A stretch of DNA of 41,204 bases, taken from assembly GCA_015064525.1 (NCBI GenBank), contig SVSC01000006.1, positions 1 to 41,204 of the forward strand. Reading direction: 5' to 3'. The translations under genes were made by a program, and so were the position numbers. A model generated the notes under the pieces. It saw only the letters and a program-made list of their open reading frames with translations, did not search any database and had not been told where the DNA came from. Positions 25,806 through 34,903 of the stretch are shown piece by piece. The stretch is from Oscillospiraceae bacterium. GTDB lineage: Bacteria > Bacillota > Clostridia > Oscillospirales > CAG-272. The first letter of the stretch is position 1; each line of letters starts with the position of its first letter.

Positions 25806-27116
25806 TCACACGCCGAGGAATGCGCGAATCAGTTCGGCACCGTCATTTTTGCAGGAGCGCAGGGGAACGCCGAGACGGGAGGAAAGCTCTGCGGGGGAGA
25901 GATCGTCGAGAAAGAGATCTCCGTCGGCGCGGAGCATCACGGAGGGGAAGAGCAATTCGTCGCCAAGCGGCTTGTCCTTCAGATGATCAAGAATGTCGCC
26001 TCCCGTGATCAGTCCCGCAACCGTCACGCTTTCTCCGAAAAAGCGGTTGACGATGGGATAAACGGTGATGCGAAGCCCCTCCACACGCGCCTCCAATCGG
26101 CGCGCCAAACGGGAAATGGTCTCGGCGGCGTCAACACCCGTTGCAACCGACACGGTGCGGGGGGCGCGGAAAACGGGGAGATGATCCTCCAGGCAGTCCA
26201 GCTCAAAGTCAAATTCCGATTCCAAAGAGGTGATCATGCCCACGCCGTTCTCAATCTGAGAGTAGTCCTCATAATAGTCCTCACTCGGGAGAGGAAGTCC
26301 CGCGCGAATATAAAATTCATCCGAGCAATAAAAGAGACGGGAGCCGTGCTTTTGCAGGCAGGCGTTTCCAAAGCGGTTCACCTGCTCGATCACCGCGGCG
26401 CACTCCTCGGGGGAGAAGGGCGATAGGGGATAGAGCCCCTCGCGGTGGCGGGTGAGCCCCACGGGAACAACGGCGCAGGAGCGGAGCGCGGGGAAGAGCC
26501 TTGCAAGCTCCTCCATGGAGCGATCCAGCTCGGCGCCGTCGTTGAGCCCCTTGCAAAGCACGATCTGGGTGCAGAGGGCGATCCCTGCCTCAGCCAAGCG
26601 CGGAAGATAGGAAAGCACCTCGCCCGCCCGCTTGTTTTTCATCATTTGCACCCGCAGCGCGGGATTGGTGGTGTGAACCGACACGTTTACGGGGGAGATG
26701 TGCATTTCAATGATTCGTTGAATGTCCTCCTCCCCGAGATTTGTGAGGGTGACATAGTTGCCGTGAAGAAAGGACAACCGATCGTCATCGTCCTTGAAAT
26801 AAAGGGTTTTTCGCATCCCACGGGGCAATTGGTCGATAAAGCAGAAGACGCATCGGTTGCGGCAGGTGTGCTTTTGATCCATCAGCGGAGTTTCAAATTC
26901 CAAGCCGACGTCATCGTATTCGCCCTTGTTGACCAAAACGGCATATTCCTCTCCGTTGCGGGAGAGAACCAGACGCACGCGGGTGTCGGTGAGATAAAAG
27001 CGATAGTCCAGCACGTCGCGGATGGGATGCCCGTTGGCGGAGATGAGAAGATCTCCCGCGCGAATTCCCGCCCGCGCCGCAATGCTGTTGGATAAAACCG
27101 CCTGAATATGAACCAT
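25806..27116 (-). CDS. DUF512 PDZ-radical SAM-like FeS protein
   Basis: A 436-residue protein with an N-terminal PDZ-like domain (SNSIAARAGIRAGDLLISANG), a radical SAM-like CRNRCVFC cluster motif (Cys85, Cys89, Cys92) and the C-terminal DUF512 domain (YYEDYSQIENGVGM, TGVDAAE). It is conserved across Firmicutes and Cyanobacteria (TIGR03279-like) and lies beside der. The reaction is unknown; roles in rRNA or ribosome maturation have been suggested only by neighbourhood. AAAGGAATT precedes the ATG. A 61-bp gap separates it from der. Confidence 0.9.
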   Translation of the reverse strand: MVHIQAVLSNSIAARAGIRAGDLLISANGHPIRDVLDYRFYLTDTRVRLVLSRNGEEYAVLVNKGEYDDVGLEFETPLMDQKHTCRNRCVFCFIDQLPRGMRKTLYFKDDDDRLSFLHGNYVTLTNLGEEDIQRIIEMHISPVNVSVHTTNPALRVQMMKNKRAGEVLSYLPRLAEAGIALCTQIVLCKGLNDGAELDRSMEELARLFPALRSCAVVPVGLTRHREGLYPLSPFSPEECAAVIEQVNRFGNACLQKHGSRLFYCSDEFYIRAGLPLPSEDYYEDYSQIENGVGMITSLESEFDFELDCLEDHLPVFRAPRTVSVATGVDAAETISRLARRLEARVEGLRITVYPIVNRFFGESVTVAGLITGGDILDHLKDKPLGDELLFPSVMLRADGDLFLDDLSPAELSSRLGVPLRSCKNDGAELIRAFLGV

Positions 27117-27167
27117 GGTGCCAATTCCTTTCCTTGGGATGTAGGGTGTCGCGAGGGGCTGTCACAT

Positions 27168-27203
27168 GGAAAGAACCCTTCCTTGCGGCAGGGTTCCTTT
27201 CAT
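27168..27203 (-). terminator. Hairpin between the small membrane protein and the DUF512 gene
   Basis: On the minus strand gaaaggaaccct pairs with agggttctttc (one bulge) and is followed by TTCTTTCC. It may terminate part of the transcription. Confidence 0.45.
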
Positions 27204-27215
27204 GCGCTTGCGAGA

Positions 27216-27653
27216 TCAGATAAAGTCCTCAACAGAGGTTTCGTCGTCTACCTCAACGGTTCTCTGGGGAGCCGCCACGGGCTCGCCTCTGTCGGCGCCG
27301 TTGCCGAGGGTCTCTCGGATCTGTTCGTCGGCAATGGCAATGTCCTCCTCGGTGAACATATCTTCAACGATCAGCTTTTTGCGGGTTTCCTGTCTCTTGG
27401 GCTCGGAAGCCAGCAACGCACCAATGGCAACGCCTGCCAGACCCGCAATCAGCTCACCAACGCGAGATACCTTGTCTTTTCTCTTGCGCTCGATATAGTC
27501 GGCAACGGTAATCACGGAGCCCGCAATCACAAGCGCGCCTGCCACGGTGAGAACCACCTTCTGATCAAAGGTAGGCTTTTTCACGTTCTCCAGAAATGCG
27601 GGCTTTTTGATGGTGGGCATTTTGATCTTCTCAATGAATTCGGGTTTCTTCAT
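27216..27653 (-). CDS. Small membrane protein with basic Lys-Pro N-terminus
   Basis: A 145-residue protein not recognised. The N-terminus has a repeated KKP-F pattern (KKPEFIEKIK, IKKPAFLENV, VKKPTF). Two hydrophobic stretches follow (VVLTVAGALVIAGSVITVA and VGELIAGLAGVAIGALLA) around a KRKDK loop, then an acidic C-terminal tail (FTEEDIAIADEQ). Topology looks like a hairpin with both ends inside. GGAGGAAAAAAAC precedes the ATG. It lies 36 bp after prfB and is probably co-transcribed. It superficially resembles YtxH-like proteins, but I do not assign that. Confidence 0.7.
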   Translation of the reverse strand: MKKPEFIEKIKMPTIKKPAFLENVKKPTFDQKVVLTVAGALVIAGSVITVADYIERKRKDKVSRVGELIAGLAGVAIGALLASEPKRQETRKKLIVEDMFTEEDIAIADEQIRETLGNGADRGEPVAAPQRTVEVDDETSVEDFI

Positions 27654-27689
27654 GTTTTTTTCCTCCGGAATATATTATTTGTTTTTCAA

Positions 27690-28799
27690 TCAGCTTTTGG
27701 AAGTGTGCTTCAGATAAGCGTTGATGAAGCCGTCCAGCTCTCCGTCCATCACCGCTTGAATATTTCCGGTTTCAAAGCCGGTTCTGGTGTCCTTCACCAG
27801 CGTGTAGGGCATGAACACGTAGGAACGGATCTGGGCGCCCCACTCGATGTTGGTTTTGTTGCCCTGAATGTCCTCAATGGTGTCCAGCCGCTCCTGCAGC
27901 TTGATCTCCATCAGCTTGGATTTCAGCATACGGAGCGCGGTTTCCTTGTTCTGAAGCTGAGAGCGCTCGGTCTGACAGCCCACCACGATTCCCGTGGGCT
28001 TGTGGACAATGCGGATTGCCGAGTCGGTTTTGTTGATGTGCTGACCGCCCGCGCCGCTGGAGCGGTGAGCGGTGATCTCCAGATCCTCGTCGCGGAGAAC
28101 CACGGCGTCCACGTTTTCAAATTCGGGCATGACCTCAATGGACGCGAAGGAGGTTTGACGTCTGCCGTTGGCGTCAAAGGGAGAAACGCGCACCAAGCGG
28201 TGAACGCCGTTCTCGCTTTTCAGGTAACCGTAGGCATTCATGCCGGAAATCATCACGGTAGCGCTTTTAATGCCTGCGCCGTCACCGTCCAGCCAGTCGG
28301 TGAGCTTCACCTGGAAGCCGCTCTTTTCCGCCCAGCGTGTGATCATGCGGTAGAGCATTTGCGCCCAATCCTGCGCTTCGGTTCCGCCCGCACCCGGGTG
28401 GAAAGAGACGATGGCGTTGTTTTTGTCGTATTCACCGGAAAGAAGAACCTCAATGCGGCGATGCTCTTCTTCGGCGGCGATCTCCGACAGCTCGGTTTCC
28501 ACCTCCTCCACAAAGGAGTCGTCATTTTCCTCAATTGCCATTTCCGCCAGAGCAATGGCGTCCTCCAGGCGGGCGCAAAGCCGCTCGTAGCCCGAAACCT
28601 TATCCTGCGATTGCTTGATCACCTGCAGAACCTTGGATGAATTTTCGGCGCTGTTCCAGAAATCGGGGGAGGTGGTTTGCGCCTCCAGATCCACCAGCTT
28701 TTCTTTTGTTTCCTCAATTCGCAGAGCCGAGCCCAATTCCTTCACCTGATCTCTCAGGGCAAGCAGTTCTCTCTTTGCGTTTTCCAATGCAACGATCAA
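27690..28799 (-). CDS. prfB: Peptide chain release factor 2
   Basis: Recognises UAA and UGA stop codons and triggers release of the finished chain. The GGQ loop SSGAGGQHINKTDSAIRI and the RF2-specific SPF tripeptide (RVSPFDANGRRQTSF) are both present. The start is TTG at 28799, 5-6 nt after GGAGGT. The usual +1 programmed frameshift with its early in-frame UGA is absent: the reading frame is continuous from the start, so this copy lacks the autoregulation seen in many bacteria. 369 residues is normal. Confidence 0.96.
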   Translation of the reverse strand: MIVALENAKRELLALRDQVKELGSALRIEETKEKLVDLEAQTTSPDFWNSAENSSKVLQVIKQSQDKVSGYERLCARLEDAIALAEMAIEENDDSFVEEVETELSEIAAEEEHRRIEVLLSGEYDKNNAIVSFHPGAGGTEAQDWAQMLYRMITRWAEKSGFQVKLTDWLDGDGAGIKSATVMISGMNAYGYLKSENGVHRLVRVSPFDANGRRQTSFASIEVMPEFENVDAVVLRDEDLEITAHRSSGAGGQHINKTDSAIRIVHKPTGIVVGCQTERSQLQNKETALRMLKSKLMEIKLQERLDTIEDIQGNKTNIEWGAQIRSYVFMPYTLVKDTRTGFETGNIQAVMDGELDGFINAYLKHTSKS

Positions 28800-28854
28800 A
28801 TGTTACCTCCAGCGCCCGCGGCGCATTTTCCTCAATTAGTATTTTCCCATTATT

Positions 28855-28883
28855 ATTATATCATGCAATGCTTCTTCTTTCAA
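28855..28883 (-). promoter_or_regulatory. Promoter of the prfB cluster
   Basis: Minus-strand TTGAAA (28883-28878), 17-bp spacer, TATAAT (28860-28855). Confidence 0.8.
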
Positions 28884-28901
28884 GGGCTTTTTTGATTTTT
28901 T

Positions 28902-29840
28902 TTACAAATTTTTTGGAGCGGCAAGGGAGTCCCCCTGTTGGAAGGCTTTTCTGTACTCCGAGGGAGATAGCTCCGTATGCTTTTTGAAAAAAACCGTGAA
29001 AGTAGTTTCATTTTCAAAGCCCAGCATATAGGCGATTTTTTTGATCATGAAATCGGTGGTGGTAAGAAGCTCAACGGCGCGGGAAAGCTTCAAGCCCGAA
29101 ATATATCGGCTCACGGAAATGCCCTCCTGCTCGGTGAAAATACGGTTCAATTGCTTGGCGCTGATATAAACGTGCGCGGCAACCGTGTTGGTTCGCAGGG
29201 GAGAATCCAGATTGTCCTGGATAAATTGCTTAACCCGCTCGATTCTGTGATTGATCACCGATTCGGTTGGCGTTTGCAGGGCGGCAAATCCCGGGTGAAG
29301 GCTGTTGCAGATTTCCAGCAGCAAACAGATCAGATGATCCCGAATAATATAAGGAGAAAAAAAGGTGGCGTTTTCGCAGTCTGCCAGAATGCGCGCGAGA
29401 ATCTGCCGCATTTCGTTGGTTTGCGGCTTCATGAAATATTGAGTCGCGGAAAGAATTTCCTGCATTCGAGCGGAGTATCCGTCGTTGCTGTGGTGGGTGA
29501 ATCGAATTCCAAAGCTGATTTTCAGCATGGAGGGCGGGGTGTTGATCCGATGATGCTCCACCTGGGGGGAAATGACGATATATTGGTCGTTTTCAACGGT
29601 CACGGTGTTGTAGTTGTTCTGAAAGCGGTAGTATAATTCGCTTCGCAGGGGAAAATGAATCTCAAAATACGAGTGGTGGTGGGGAATCTGAATTTTCTCC
29701 TTTGTGGGCAGCTCCTTTGCGGTTCCGTTCACGTAGATGAATTGGATCTCCACGGGGGAGGTGACGTTGGGGATAATGACCCGATTCATAATGCCAACGC
29801 ACCGTTCGAAACGATCGGTGTTGTTCAAATAATTCTCCAT
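28902..29840 (-). CDS. AraC-family transcriptional regulator
   Basis: A 312-residue regulator. The N-terminal ~110 residues form a cupin-like effector domain (HHHSYFEIHFPL). The C-terminal ~100 residues have two helix-turn-helix motifs (NTVAAHVYISAKQLNRIF and IKKIAYMLGFENETTFTVFF, then SPSEYRK). It is transcribed divergently from the surface protein/binding protein/TIM-lipoprotein genes, with 167 bp between the starts, so it probably activates them in response to a sugar. GGGGAGGA precedes the ATG. Confidence 0.9.
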   Translation of the reverse strand: MENYLNNTDRFERCVGIMNRVIIPNVTSPVEIQFIYVNGTAKELPTKEKIQIPHHHSYFEIHFPLRSELYYRFQNNYNTVTVENDQYIVISPQVEHHRINTPPSMLKISFGIRFTHHSNDGYSARMQEILSATQYFMKPQTNEMRQILARILADCENATFFSPYIIRDHLICLLLEICNSLHPGFAALQTPTESVINHRIERVKQFIQDNLDSPLRTNTVAAHVYISAKQLNRIFTEQEGISVSRYISGLKLSRAVELLTTTDFMIKKIAYMLGFENETTFTVFFKKHTELSPSEYRKAFQQGDSLAAPKNL

Positions 29841-29909
29841 ATAACGTTCCTCCCCACGGATTGTTTTACATAATGGCTAAAAAAATAAACTGAATGTCCA
29901 AAAAAATAA

Positions 29910-29938
29910 TTGACATTGCCAATTCCAAGATTTATAAT
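29910..29938 (+). promoter_or_regulatory. Promoter of the cell-surface cluster
   Basis: TTGACA (29910-29915), 17-bp spacer, TATAAT (29933-29938). Downstream an inverted repeat ttttggg/cccaaaa (about 29961-29991) sits just before the AAAGGAGG site and could be an operator or leader hairpin. Confidence 0.8.
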
Positions 29939-30007
29939 GGATATACAATACTATAACACATTTTGGGGATGCTGTCAAGTATGTCCCAAAATAAAAGGAG
30001 GAAAAAA

Positions 30008-31582
30008 ATGAAAAAAGCGTTCCTGATTCTGTTAGTTATTGCGATGATCGCAATGCCCGTTCTCTCTGTTGGAGCAGCAGAGGGAGATGCCGCTGTACCC
30101 GAAAAGTCCTATGACGTTTTCATTGACTTCAACACGATCACCGAGCTTTCCTCTACCGCCACCACGATCGGCTCAGGAAAGACTGTTTTGAAGCACAACT
30201 GCATGACCGACGCCGCCCTGGTGAAGGATGGCGACAAGCAGGTTCTTTACTTCCCCAAGACCGACACCAAAAACTACGGTGGCGTTACCGTGAATCCCCT
30301 GACCACCGCAGCAAAAAATTACATTTACATTACCACTACCTTGAAGGTTGCCAAGCTGACCGAGAAGGCGCTGATTCAGTTTGCCTACGTTGCAAAGAGC
30401 GATGCGAACAAGAACCAGTGGCTGTACGGCTGGGGTATCGCCGGCACCGCGGACGGTAGCGGTGAGCTGGTTTGCGATCAGAACGCAAACAACAACGTTG
30501 ACGCACCTGCCGCTTACGATCAGAAGACCGTTCTGGCAAAGCTGGAGAAGGATCGCTACTACACCATTACCGCAAAGTATGACCTGGTGAACCAGAAGCT
30601 GAGCCTGTATCTGGACGGCGTTGAGGTGGCTTCCGACAAGACCTTCATGAACCAGAGCAACACCGCAACCTACGAGGGCCAGAAGGTGAACGCCCCCTAC
30701 CGCTTCACTCAGTTCCATATGTATCAGGGTGAGTACGAGGTTTACTACGCGAATATGGGCGTTTACTCCTCCAACACCGTGGAGTATCCCTATGAGTATA
30801 AGATTCCCGACAGTGAGATGCAGGAATACAAGGCATCCGCAAAGACCGAGCTGGAGACAACCGTTCCGGATATGAACGTTTACCGCGACGCGCAGAAGAC
30901 CGAGGTTGAGGCAATCATCGCAGAGGGTAAGGCAGCCATCGACGCAGCCGCCGATTCCGACGCAGTGCAGGCAGCGCTTGCCGCGGCAAAGGCGAAGCTG
31001 CAGGCAGTAAAGACCAACGCTCAGCTCACTGCCGAGGAGAAGCTTGCCGCCGCAAAGACCTCCGCCAAGGAGACTCTGGCAACCTTTGTGAAGCTTGAGG
31101 ACTACTCCGCCGCAAATCAGGCAGCCATCACCGAGCTTCTCACCAAGTTCAACACCGATATCGACGCGCAGACCACCGAGGACGGTGTGAGCAAGATCGT
31201 ATCCTCCGCAAAGAATAAGCTGTTGGATTTCGCAACGCTTGCCGACGAAGCCCTTGCCGCAAAGATGGAGAGCGCCGTTGCCGAGCTGGAGGCGTTCGTT
31301 GATCTTTCCACACTGGATGCTGCCGTAAAGGCTTCCGTTGAGGATGCCATTGAGGAGGGCATTGAAGCCATTGAGACCGCGGAGGACGAAGCGGGCGTGG
31401 ATGCCGCGCTTGCTGCCGCAAAGACCGCGATCACCAACCTGCTTCCCAAGGCAACCGAGGCTCCCACCACCGAGGCTCCCACCGAAAAGAAGGGCTGCGG
31501 CGCGTCCGTTGCCGTGTCCGCGATCCTGCTGCCTCTGCTTGGTGTGGGTGTTCTGTTGAAAAAGTCCAAGAAAGAGGACTAA
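30008..31582 (+). CDS. Secreted cell-surface protein with helical repeats and C-terminal anchor
   Basis: 524 residues. The start at 30008 follows AAAGGAGG. A signal peptide (KKAFLILLVIAMIAMPVLSVGA) leads to an N-terminal ~230-residue beta-rich domain that may be concanavalin-like. Three helical repeats of ~68 residues follow, Ala/Lys/Glu-rich (AAIDAAADSDAVQAALAAAK; NTDIDAQTTEDGVSKIVSSA; EAIETAEDEAGVDAALAAAK), which resemble FIVAR three-helix domains. A TEAPTTEAPTEKK spacer, GCG, a hydrophobic helix (VAVSAILLPLLGVGVLL) and a KKSKKED tail end the protein. No LPXTG motif is present. It is the first gene of a cluster under AraC control; a role in glycan binding is inference. Confidence 0.85.
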   Translation: MKKAFLILLVIAMIAMPVLSVGAAEGDAAVPEKSYDVFIDFNTITELSSTATTIGSGKTVLKHNCMTDAALVKDGDKQVLYFPKTDTKNYGGVTVNPLTTAAKNYIYITTTLKVAKLTEKALIQFAYVAKSDANKNQWLYGWGIAGTADGSGELVCDQNANNNVDAPAAYDQKTVLAKLEKDRYYTITAKYDLVNQKLSLYLDGVEVASDKTFMNQSNTATYEGQKVNAPYRFTQFHMYQGEYEVYYANMGVYSSNTVEYPYEYKIPDSEMQEYKASAKTELETTVPDMNVYRDAQKTEVEAIIAEGKAAIDAAADSDAVQAALAAAKAKLQAVKTNAQLTAEEKLAAAKTSAKETLATFVKLEDYSAANQAAITELLTKFNTDIDAQTTEDGVSKIVSSAKNKLLDFATLADEALAAKMESAVAELEAFVDLSTLDAAVKASVEDAIEEGIEAIETAEDEAGVDAALAAAKTAITNLLPKATEAPTTEAPTEKKGCGASVAVSAILLPLLGVGVLLKKSKKED

Positions 31583-31613
31583 GCTCTTTCCTGAAAAAAG
31601 AAAGGAGAAGGCT

Positions 31614-33068
31614 GTGAAGAAATATCGCTTCTTTTGTCTGCTGCTTGTTTTGATCACGGCGTTGCTTTCGCTGAGCGCCTGCGGAACAGGCGGGAATACC
31701 GAGGTTACCACCGGTCCCAACGAAACGAAGGAGCCCTCAACGGTGATCGGAGAGGAAACCTATCGGTTCAAGTCGGCGAATTACAAGAACAAGGATCTGG
31801 GCATTCTGAATATGACCGACCTGGATGATTTTTACACCGCCAAGGACGATCATTCCGCGCCCGTGGATGACGCCGTGTTCAAGCGGAACCTCGCCGTGGA
31901 GGAAAAGTACAACGTCAATATCGTTTACTACCCCATGGAGGGAAAAAACAAGGGAAAGGCTGCCTTCAATGCCGAAATCCGCTCTAACGAGGCTTCCGGC
32001 TTGGGAACCTACGGGCTGTATATGGGGCAGACCTTCTACACCAACTCTCTGATCGTGGAGGGAATGTACTACGACATTCTGAAGGCAAAGCATCTGAATT
32101 TGGATGCTCCCTGGTGGGATGGCTCCGTGAACGACACCCTGGAAATCAACGGGAAGCTGTACTGCTCCATCGGCTCCTTCAACGCGGGTCAGCTGACCTC
32201 TATGATGGGAGTGTATTACAACAAAACGCTGTATGAAAACTACAATTTGGGCGCCTTCGTTGCGGATAAGAGCATTTACGACGTGGTGCGGGACGGAGAA
32301 TGGACCTTTGAGGTTATGTCCGCCATGACAAAGACCTTCAGCAACCACGAAACCATTATGGGCTTGGGCTACGACCTGCATGGAATTTACTGTTCCATTG
32401 CGGGCTCGGGAGTAACCATGGTTGAGGAGGATGAATCGGGTAATCTCTCTATTCTCGGGCTTTATAACGATCATTTTGTTTCGTACTACGAGGATTACTA
32501 TGAATTTTTCGTGGAGGAGCCCGCAACCCTGTACTACACGGATATTCCCGCGATGCGTCAACGGTTCAGCGAAGATAAGATGCTGTTCATGGTGGAGGTT
32601 ATCAATACCATGGGAAGCGGACATCTGCTGAATAGCGAGACGGTTTACGGAATCCTGCCGTTCCCCATGTACACCACCGATCAAGGGGAGTATCGCACCA
32701 ACGTGGAGGTTAACGAGATTATTCAGGTGTCTCCCACCTCCAACACCGAAATGGTTTGCGTGCTTCTGGAGTATTTGCATTATCAATCGCGCCACGTGCT
32801 GTTCCCCGTGTATTTCGAGGAAAAGCTGCAATATCGCCTGACCGATCATCCCGATGACGCTGAAATGCTGCAGCTGATTCGCGATTCCCTGCATTATGAT
32901 TTCGGAACCCTGTTCACCACCGAGATCAACTACGTTTGGGAGGGAATCATGAATTCGGTGCGTGATCACAATCCCAACATCGCCTCTTGGTGGGCGGGGC
33001 TGGACAACGGCAATGTTCCTCAAGGACTTTTGGATGAGCTGCTGTTCGCCTATAACTCAATGAGTTGA
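31614..33068 (+). CDS. Extracellular solute-binding lipoprotein
   Basis: 484 residues, GTG start 6 nt after AAAGGAG. The lipoprotein signal (KKYRFFCLLLVLITALLSLSAC) puts the lipid-modified Cys at residue 23. The body resembles ABC-type sugar-binding proteins of the large Firmicutes type (MMGVYYNKTLYENYNLG, DGEWTFEVMSAMTKTF). Such proteins normally feed a two-gene permease, but none is encoded nearby. It lies 31 bp after the surface protein gene. It could work with a permease elsewhere, or act only in sensing or glycan capture. Confidence 0.85.
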   Translation: MKKYRFFCLLLVLITALLSLSACGTGGNTEVTTGPNETKEPSTVIGEETYRFKSANYKNKDLGILNMTDLDDFYTAKDDHSAPVDDAVFKRNLAVEEKYNVNIVYYPMEGKNKGKAAFNAEIRSNEASGLGTYGLYMGQTFYTNSLIVEGMYYDILKAKHLNLDAPWWDGSVNDTLEINGKLYCSIGSFNAGQLTSMMGVYYNKTLYENYNLGAFVADKSIYDVVRDGEWTFEVMSAMTKTFSNHETIMGLGYDLHGIYCSIAGSGVTMVEEDESGNLSILGLYNDHFVSYYEDYYEFFVEEPATLYYTDIPAMRQRFSEDKMLFMVEVINTMGSGHLLNSETVYGILPFPMYTTDQGEYRTNVEVNEIIQVSPTSNTEMVCVLLEYLHYQSRHVLFPVYFEEKLQYRLTDHPDDAEMLQLIRDSLHYDFGTLFTTEINYVWEGIMNSVRDHNPNIASWWAGLDNGNVPQGLLDELLFAYNSMS

Positions 33069-33081
33069 TTCTTGAAAATCG

Positions 33082-33115
33082 GGGGCAGTTCAATGCCGAC
33101 GCTTTGAACTGCCCC
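33082..33115 (+). other. 12-bp hairpin just before the TIM-lipoprotein ribosome binding site
   Basis: ggggcagttcaa/ttgaactgcccc forms a perfect stem with a 10-nt loop, ending 2 bases before the GGAGG site. There is no good T-run, so it may set the ratio between the two neighbouring proteins or mark mRNA processing. Confidence 0.65.
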
Positions 33116-33131
33116 TCGGAGGTTTTTGTTG

Positions 33132-34811
33132 ATGAAAATATCACGTTTTTTTGAAAGGATAACGGCTATGGGTCTTTTACTTGCAACTATGGGAGGGCTG
33201 TTAGCCTGCGGGGAAAACCAGCCTGTCGCGGAGCCCTCTCCGAGCACTGCCGTTTCGGAGGAGTTGAATGAGCCTGCGGCGGAGCAGAATGGGAAAACGC
33301 TGTTTTACATTCACGATCCGGGTGGACTCGGCATGAAGTCTCTCTATAATTTTTCCGCGGATTCGCGGATAACCCTTCCCAGATTGAACGCCGCGGTGGA
33401 CGAGGCGGTGGATGCGGGCGCCGATGTGTTTATCAGCGAGATTTATGGCATGGTGCCTTGGTATCCCTCCGAGGTGTATTCGGTGCAGGCGCATCGGGAA
33501 TGGTTCAATTCCTATTTTCAAAAGGAGGCTGTCAGATCCTATCTTACCTATACCGAGCAGGGTGGGGATTTTATTCGGGTGCAAAGCAACAGAGCCCATG
33601 AAAAGGGCGCGGAGTATTGGCTGTCCTACCGTTTGAACGATCACCACGGTATGACAAGACCCGTTACCGCCGACACCGCGAATCCATCCTTTGTTTCCAG
33701 GTTTTATATGGAGCATCAAAGCATGATCATCGGAGAGCCGCAGAGCAATTGCGATTGGTTCCGATATATGCTCGACTTCCAATATGAGGAGGTGCGGGCG
33801 TATAAGCTCTCTCTCATTCGTGAGTTGATTGAAAATTACGAGATCGACGGACTGATGATCGACTTCATGCGAACGCCCGCGCTGTTTAAGCTCAGTGCCA
33901 CCACAGAGGAGCAGAGAAAGGAGATTATGGTGTCCTTCCTTTCCGAGATCGGCAAGGCGTTGGAGGAAAAGTCCGAGAAAACGGGAAGGGACTATTCCTT
34001 TGCCGTCAAAATTCCCATGGATCGGGATGCCTACGGAAAGCTGGGGATTGACGTGAGCGCCTTCAGCCGGGAGGCGGGGGTTGACACGTTTTTCCTATTT
34101 GACTATTTCACGGCGCGGCAGGAGTATGAAATGCTCGACGAGGTTCGGCGGCTTTGCCCCGAAAGCACGGTTGTTTTGGAAATGGGGCATGCCACCACGT
34201 GGCAAAAATTGCCCGAGATGTCCAGAGCCATGCGGCTGGTAACCAAGGAGCAGTTTTACACCACCGCGTATCTGGCGTACTGCCACGGAGCCGACGGCGT
34301 GTCGCTTTTCAATTTGCCTTGGTACCGTGCGGATGAGGAAACGGGTGCTGTGTATCAGCCGCCCTTTGAGATCTTCCGAGGGCTGAAGGATCCCGCGTTT
34401 TTGGAGAAGCAGCCGCAGCATTATTTCGAGGGAGCAACCGAGAATATGCTGATTCACGATTTTGATTTGAAATCGGCTGTCTGGGAGGCGGGAGAAACGC
34501 ACAGCTTCACCATGGAGATGCAAGCGCCCGAGGGAGGCTGGAAGCAAGATGGCGTGCTTCGTTTGGAGAGCCTGCAGAAGGTATCCGGGCTTGACATCGA
34601 GGTTCACGTAAACGGCGTGCTGGTGCAGCTCACCACCGTTTTGGAGGAGCCCTACGAGAATCCGTATCTGAATCTGTTGGGTACGCCCGAGCAATGGCGC
34701 GCCTATACGGTGCCTGCTTATCTGCTTCAGAACGGAGCCAACGAGATTACGGTTGTGAACCGATCAAGCAGCAGCATCCGACTTTATTTCGTGGATCTGG
34801 CGATTCGCTAA
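33132..34811 (+). CDS. TIM-barrel lipoprotein, putative glycoside hydrolase-like
   Basis: 559 residues with ATG at 33132, 10 nt after GGAGG. A lipoprotein signal ends MGGLLAC with Cys26, followed by a disordered Pro/Ser/Glu linker. A barrel-like domain spans about residues 55-400; ELIENYEIDGLMIDFMRTP is similar to the YDVDGIQFDYIRFP motif of family-10-like hydrolase domains. KIPMDRD and VVLEMGHATTW are other barrel-strand ends. The last ~120 residues look like a beta-sandwich, perhaps a carbohydrate-binding module. I cannot place the catalytic residues, so enzyme activity is inferred. Last gene before a strong terminator. Confidence 0.7.
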   Translation: MKISRFFERITAMGLLLATMGGLLACGENQPVAEPSPSTAVSEELNEPAAEQNGKTLFYIHDPGGLGMKSLYNFSADSRITLPRLNAAVDEAVDAGADVFISEIYGMVPWYPSEVYSVQAHREWFNSYFQKEAVRSYLTYTEQGGDFIRVQSNRAHEKGAEYWLSYRLNDHHGMTRPVTADTANPSFVSRFYMEHQSMIIGEPQSNCDWFRYMLDFQYEEVRAYKLSLIRELIENYEIDGLMIDFMRTPALFKLSATTEEQRKEIMVSFLSEIGKALEEKSEKTGRDYSFAVKIPMDRDAYGKLGIDVSAFSREAGVDTFFLFDYFTARQEYEMLDEVRRLCPESTVVLEMGHATTWQKLPEMSRAMRLVTKEQFYTTAYLAYCHGADGVSLFNLPWYRADEETGAVYQPPFEIFRGLKDPAFLEKQPQHYFEGATENMLIHDFDLKSAVWEAGETHSFTMEMQAPEGGWKQDGVLRLESLQKVSGLDIEVHVNGVLVQLTTVLEEPYENPYLNLLGTPEQWRAYTVPAYLLQNGANEITVVNRSSSSIRLYFVDLAIR

Positions 34812-34839
34812 TCGAGATTGTAAACGAAACTGAATCAGC

Positions 34840-34880
34840 AGAGAGCCGAACGCAATCCGCGTTCGGCTCTCTGTCTTTTG
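34840..34880 (+). terminator. Terminator of the surface cluster
   Basis: A 14-bp perfect stem agagagccgaacgc/gcgttcggctctct is followed by gtctttt. Confidence 0.85.
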
Positions 34881-34903
34881 AAATGATGGTTGGATTGTGA
34901 GGA

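Noticed and set aside
27690-28799. Programmed +1 frameshift expected in prfB
   Set aside because: The frame is open from the TTG start with no early in-frame UGA, so this copy has no frameshift.
31614-33068. Binding lipoprotein as part of a full ABC importer operon
   Set aside because: No permease or ATPase gene lies within the window near it; the next genes are a lipoprotein and pgsA.
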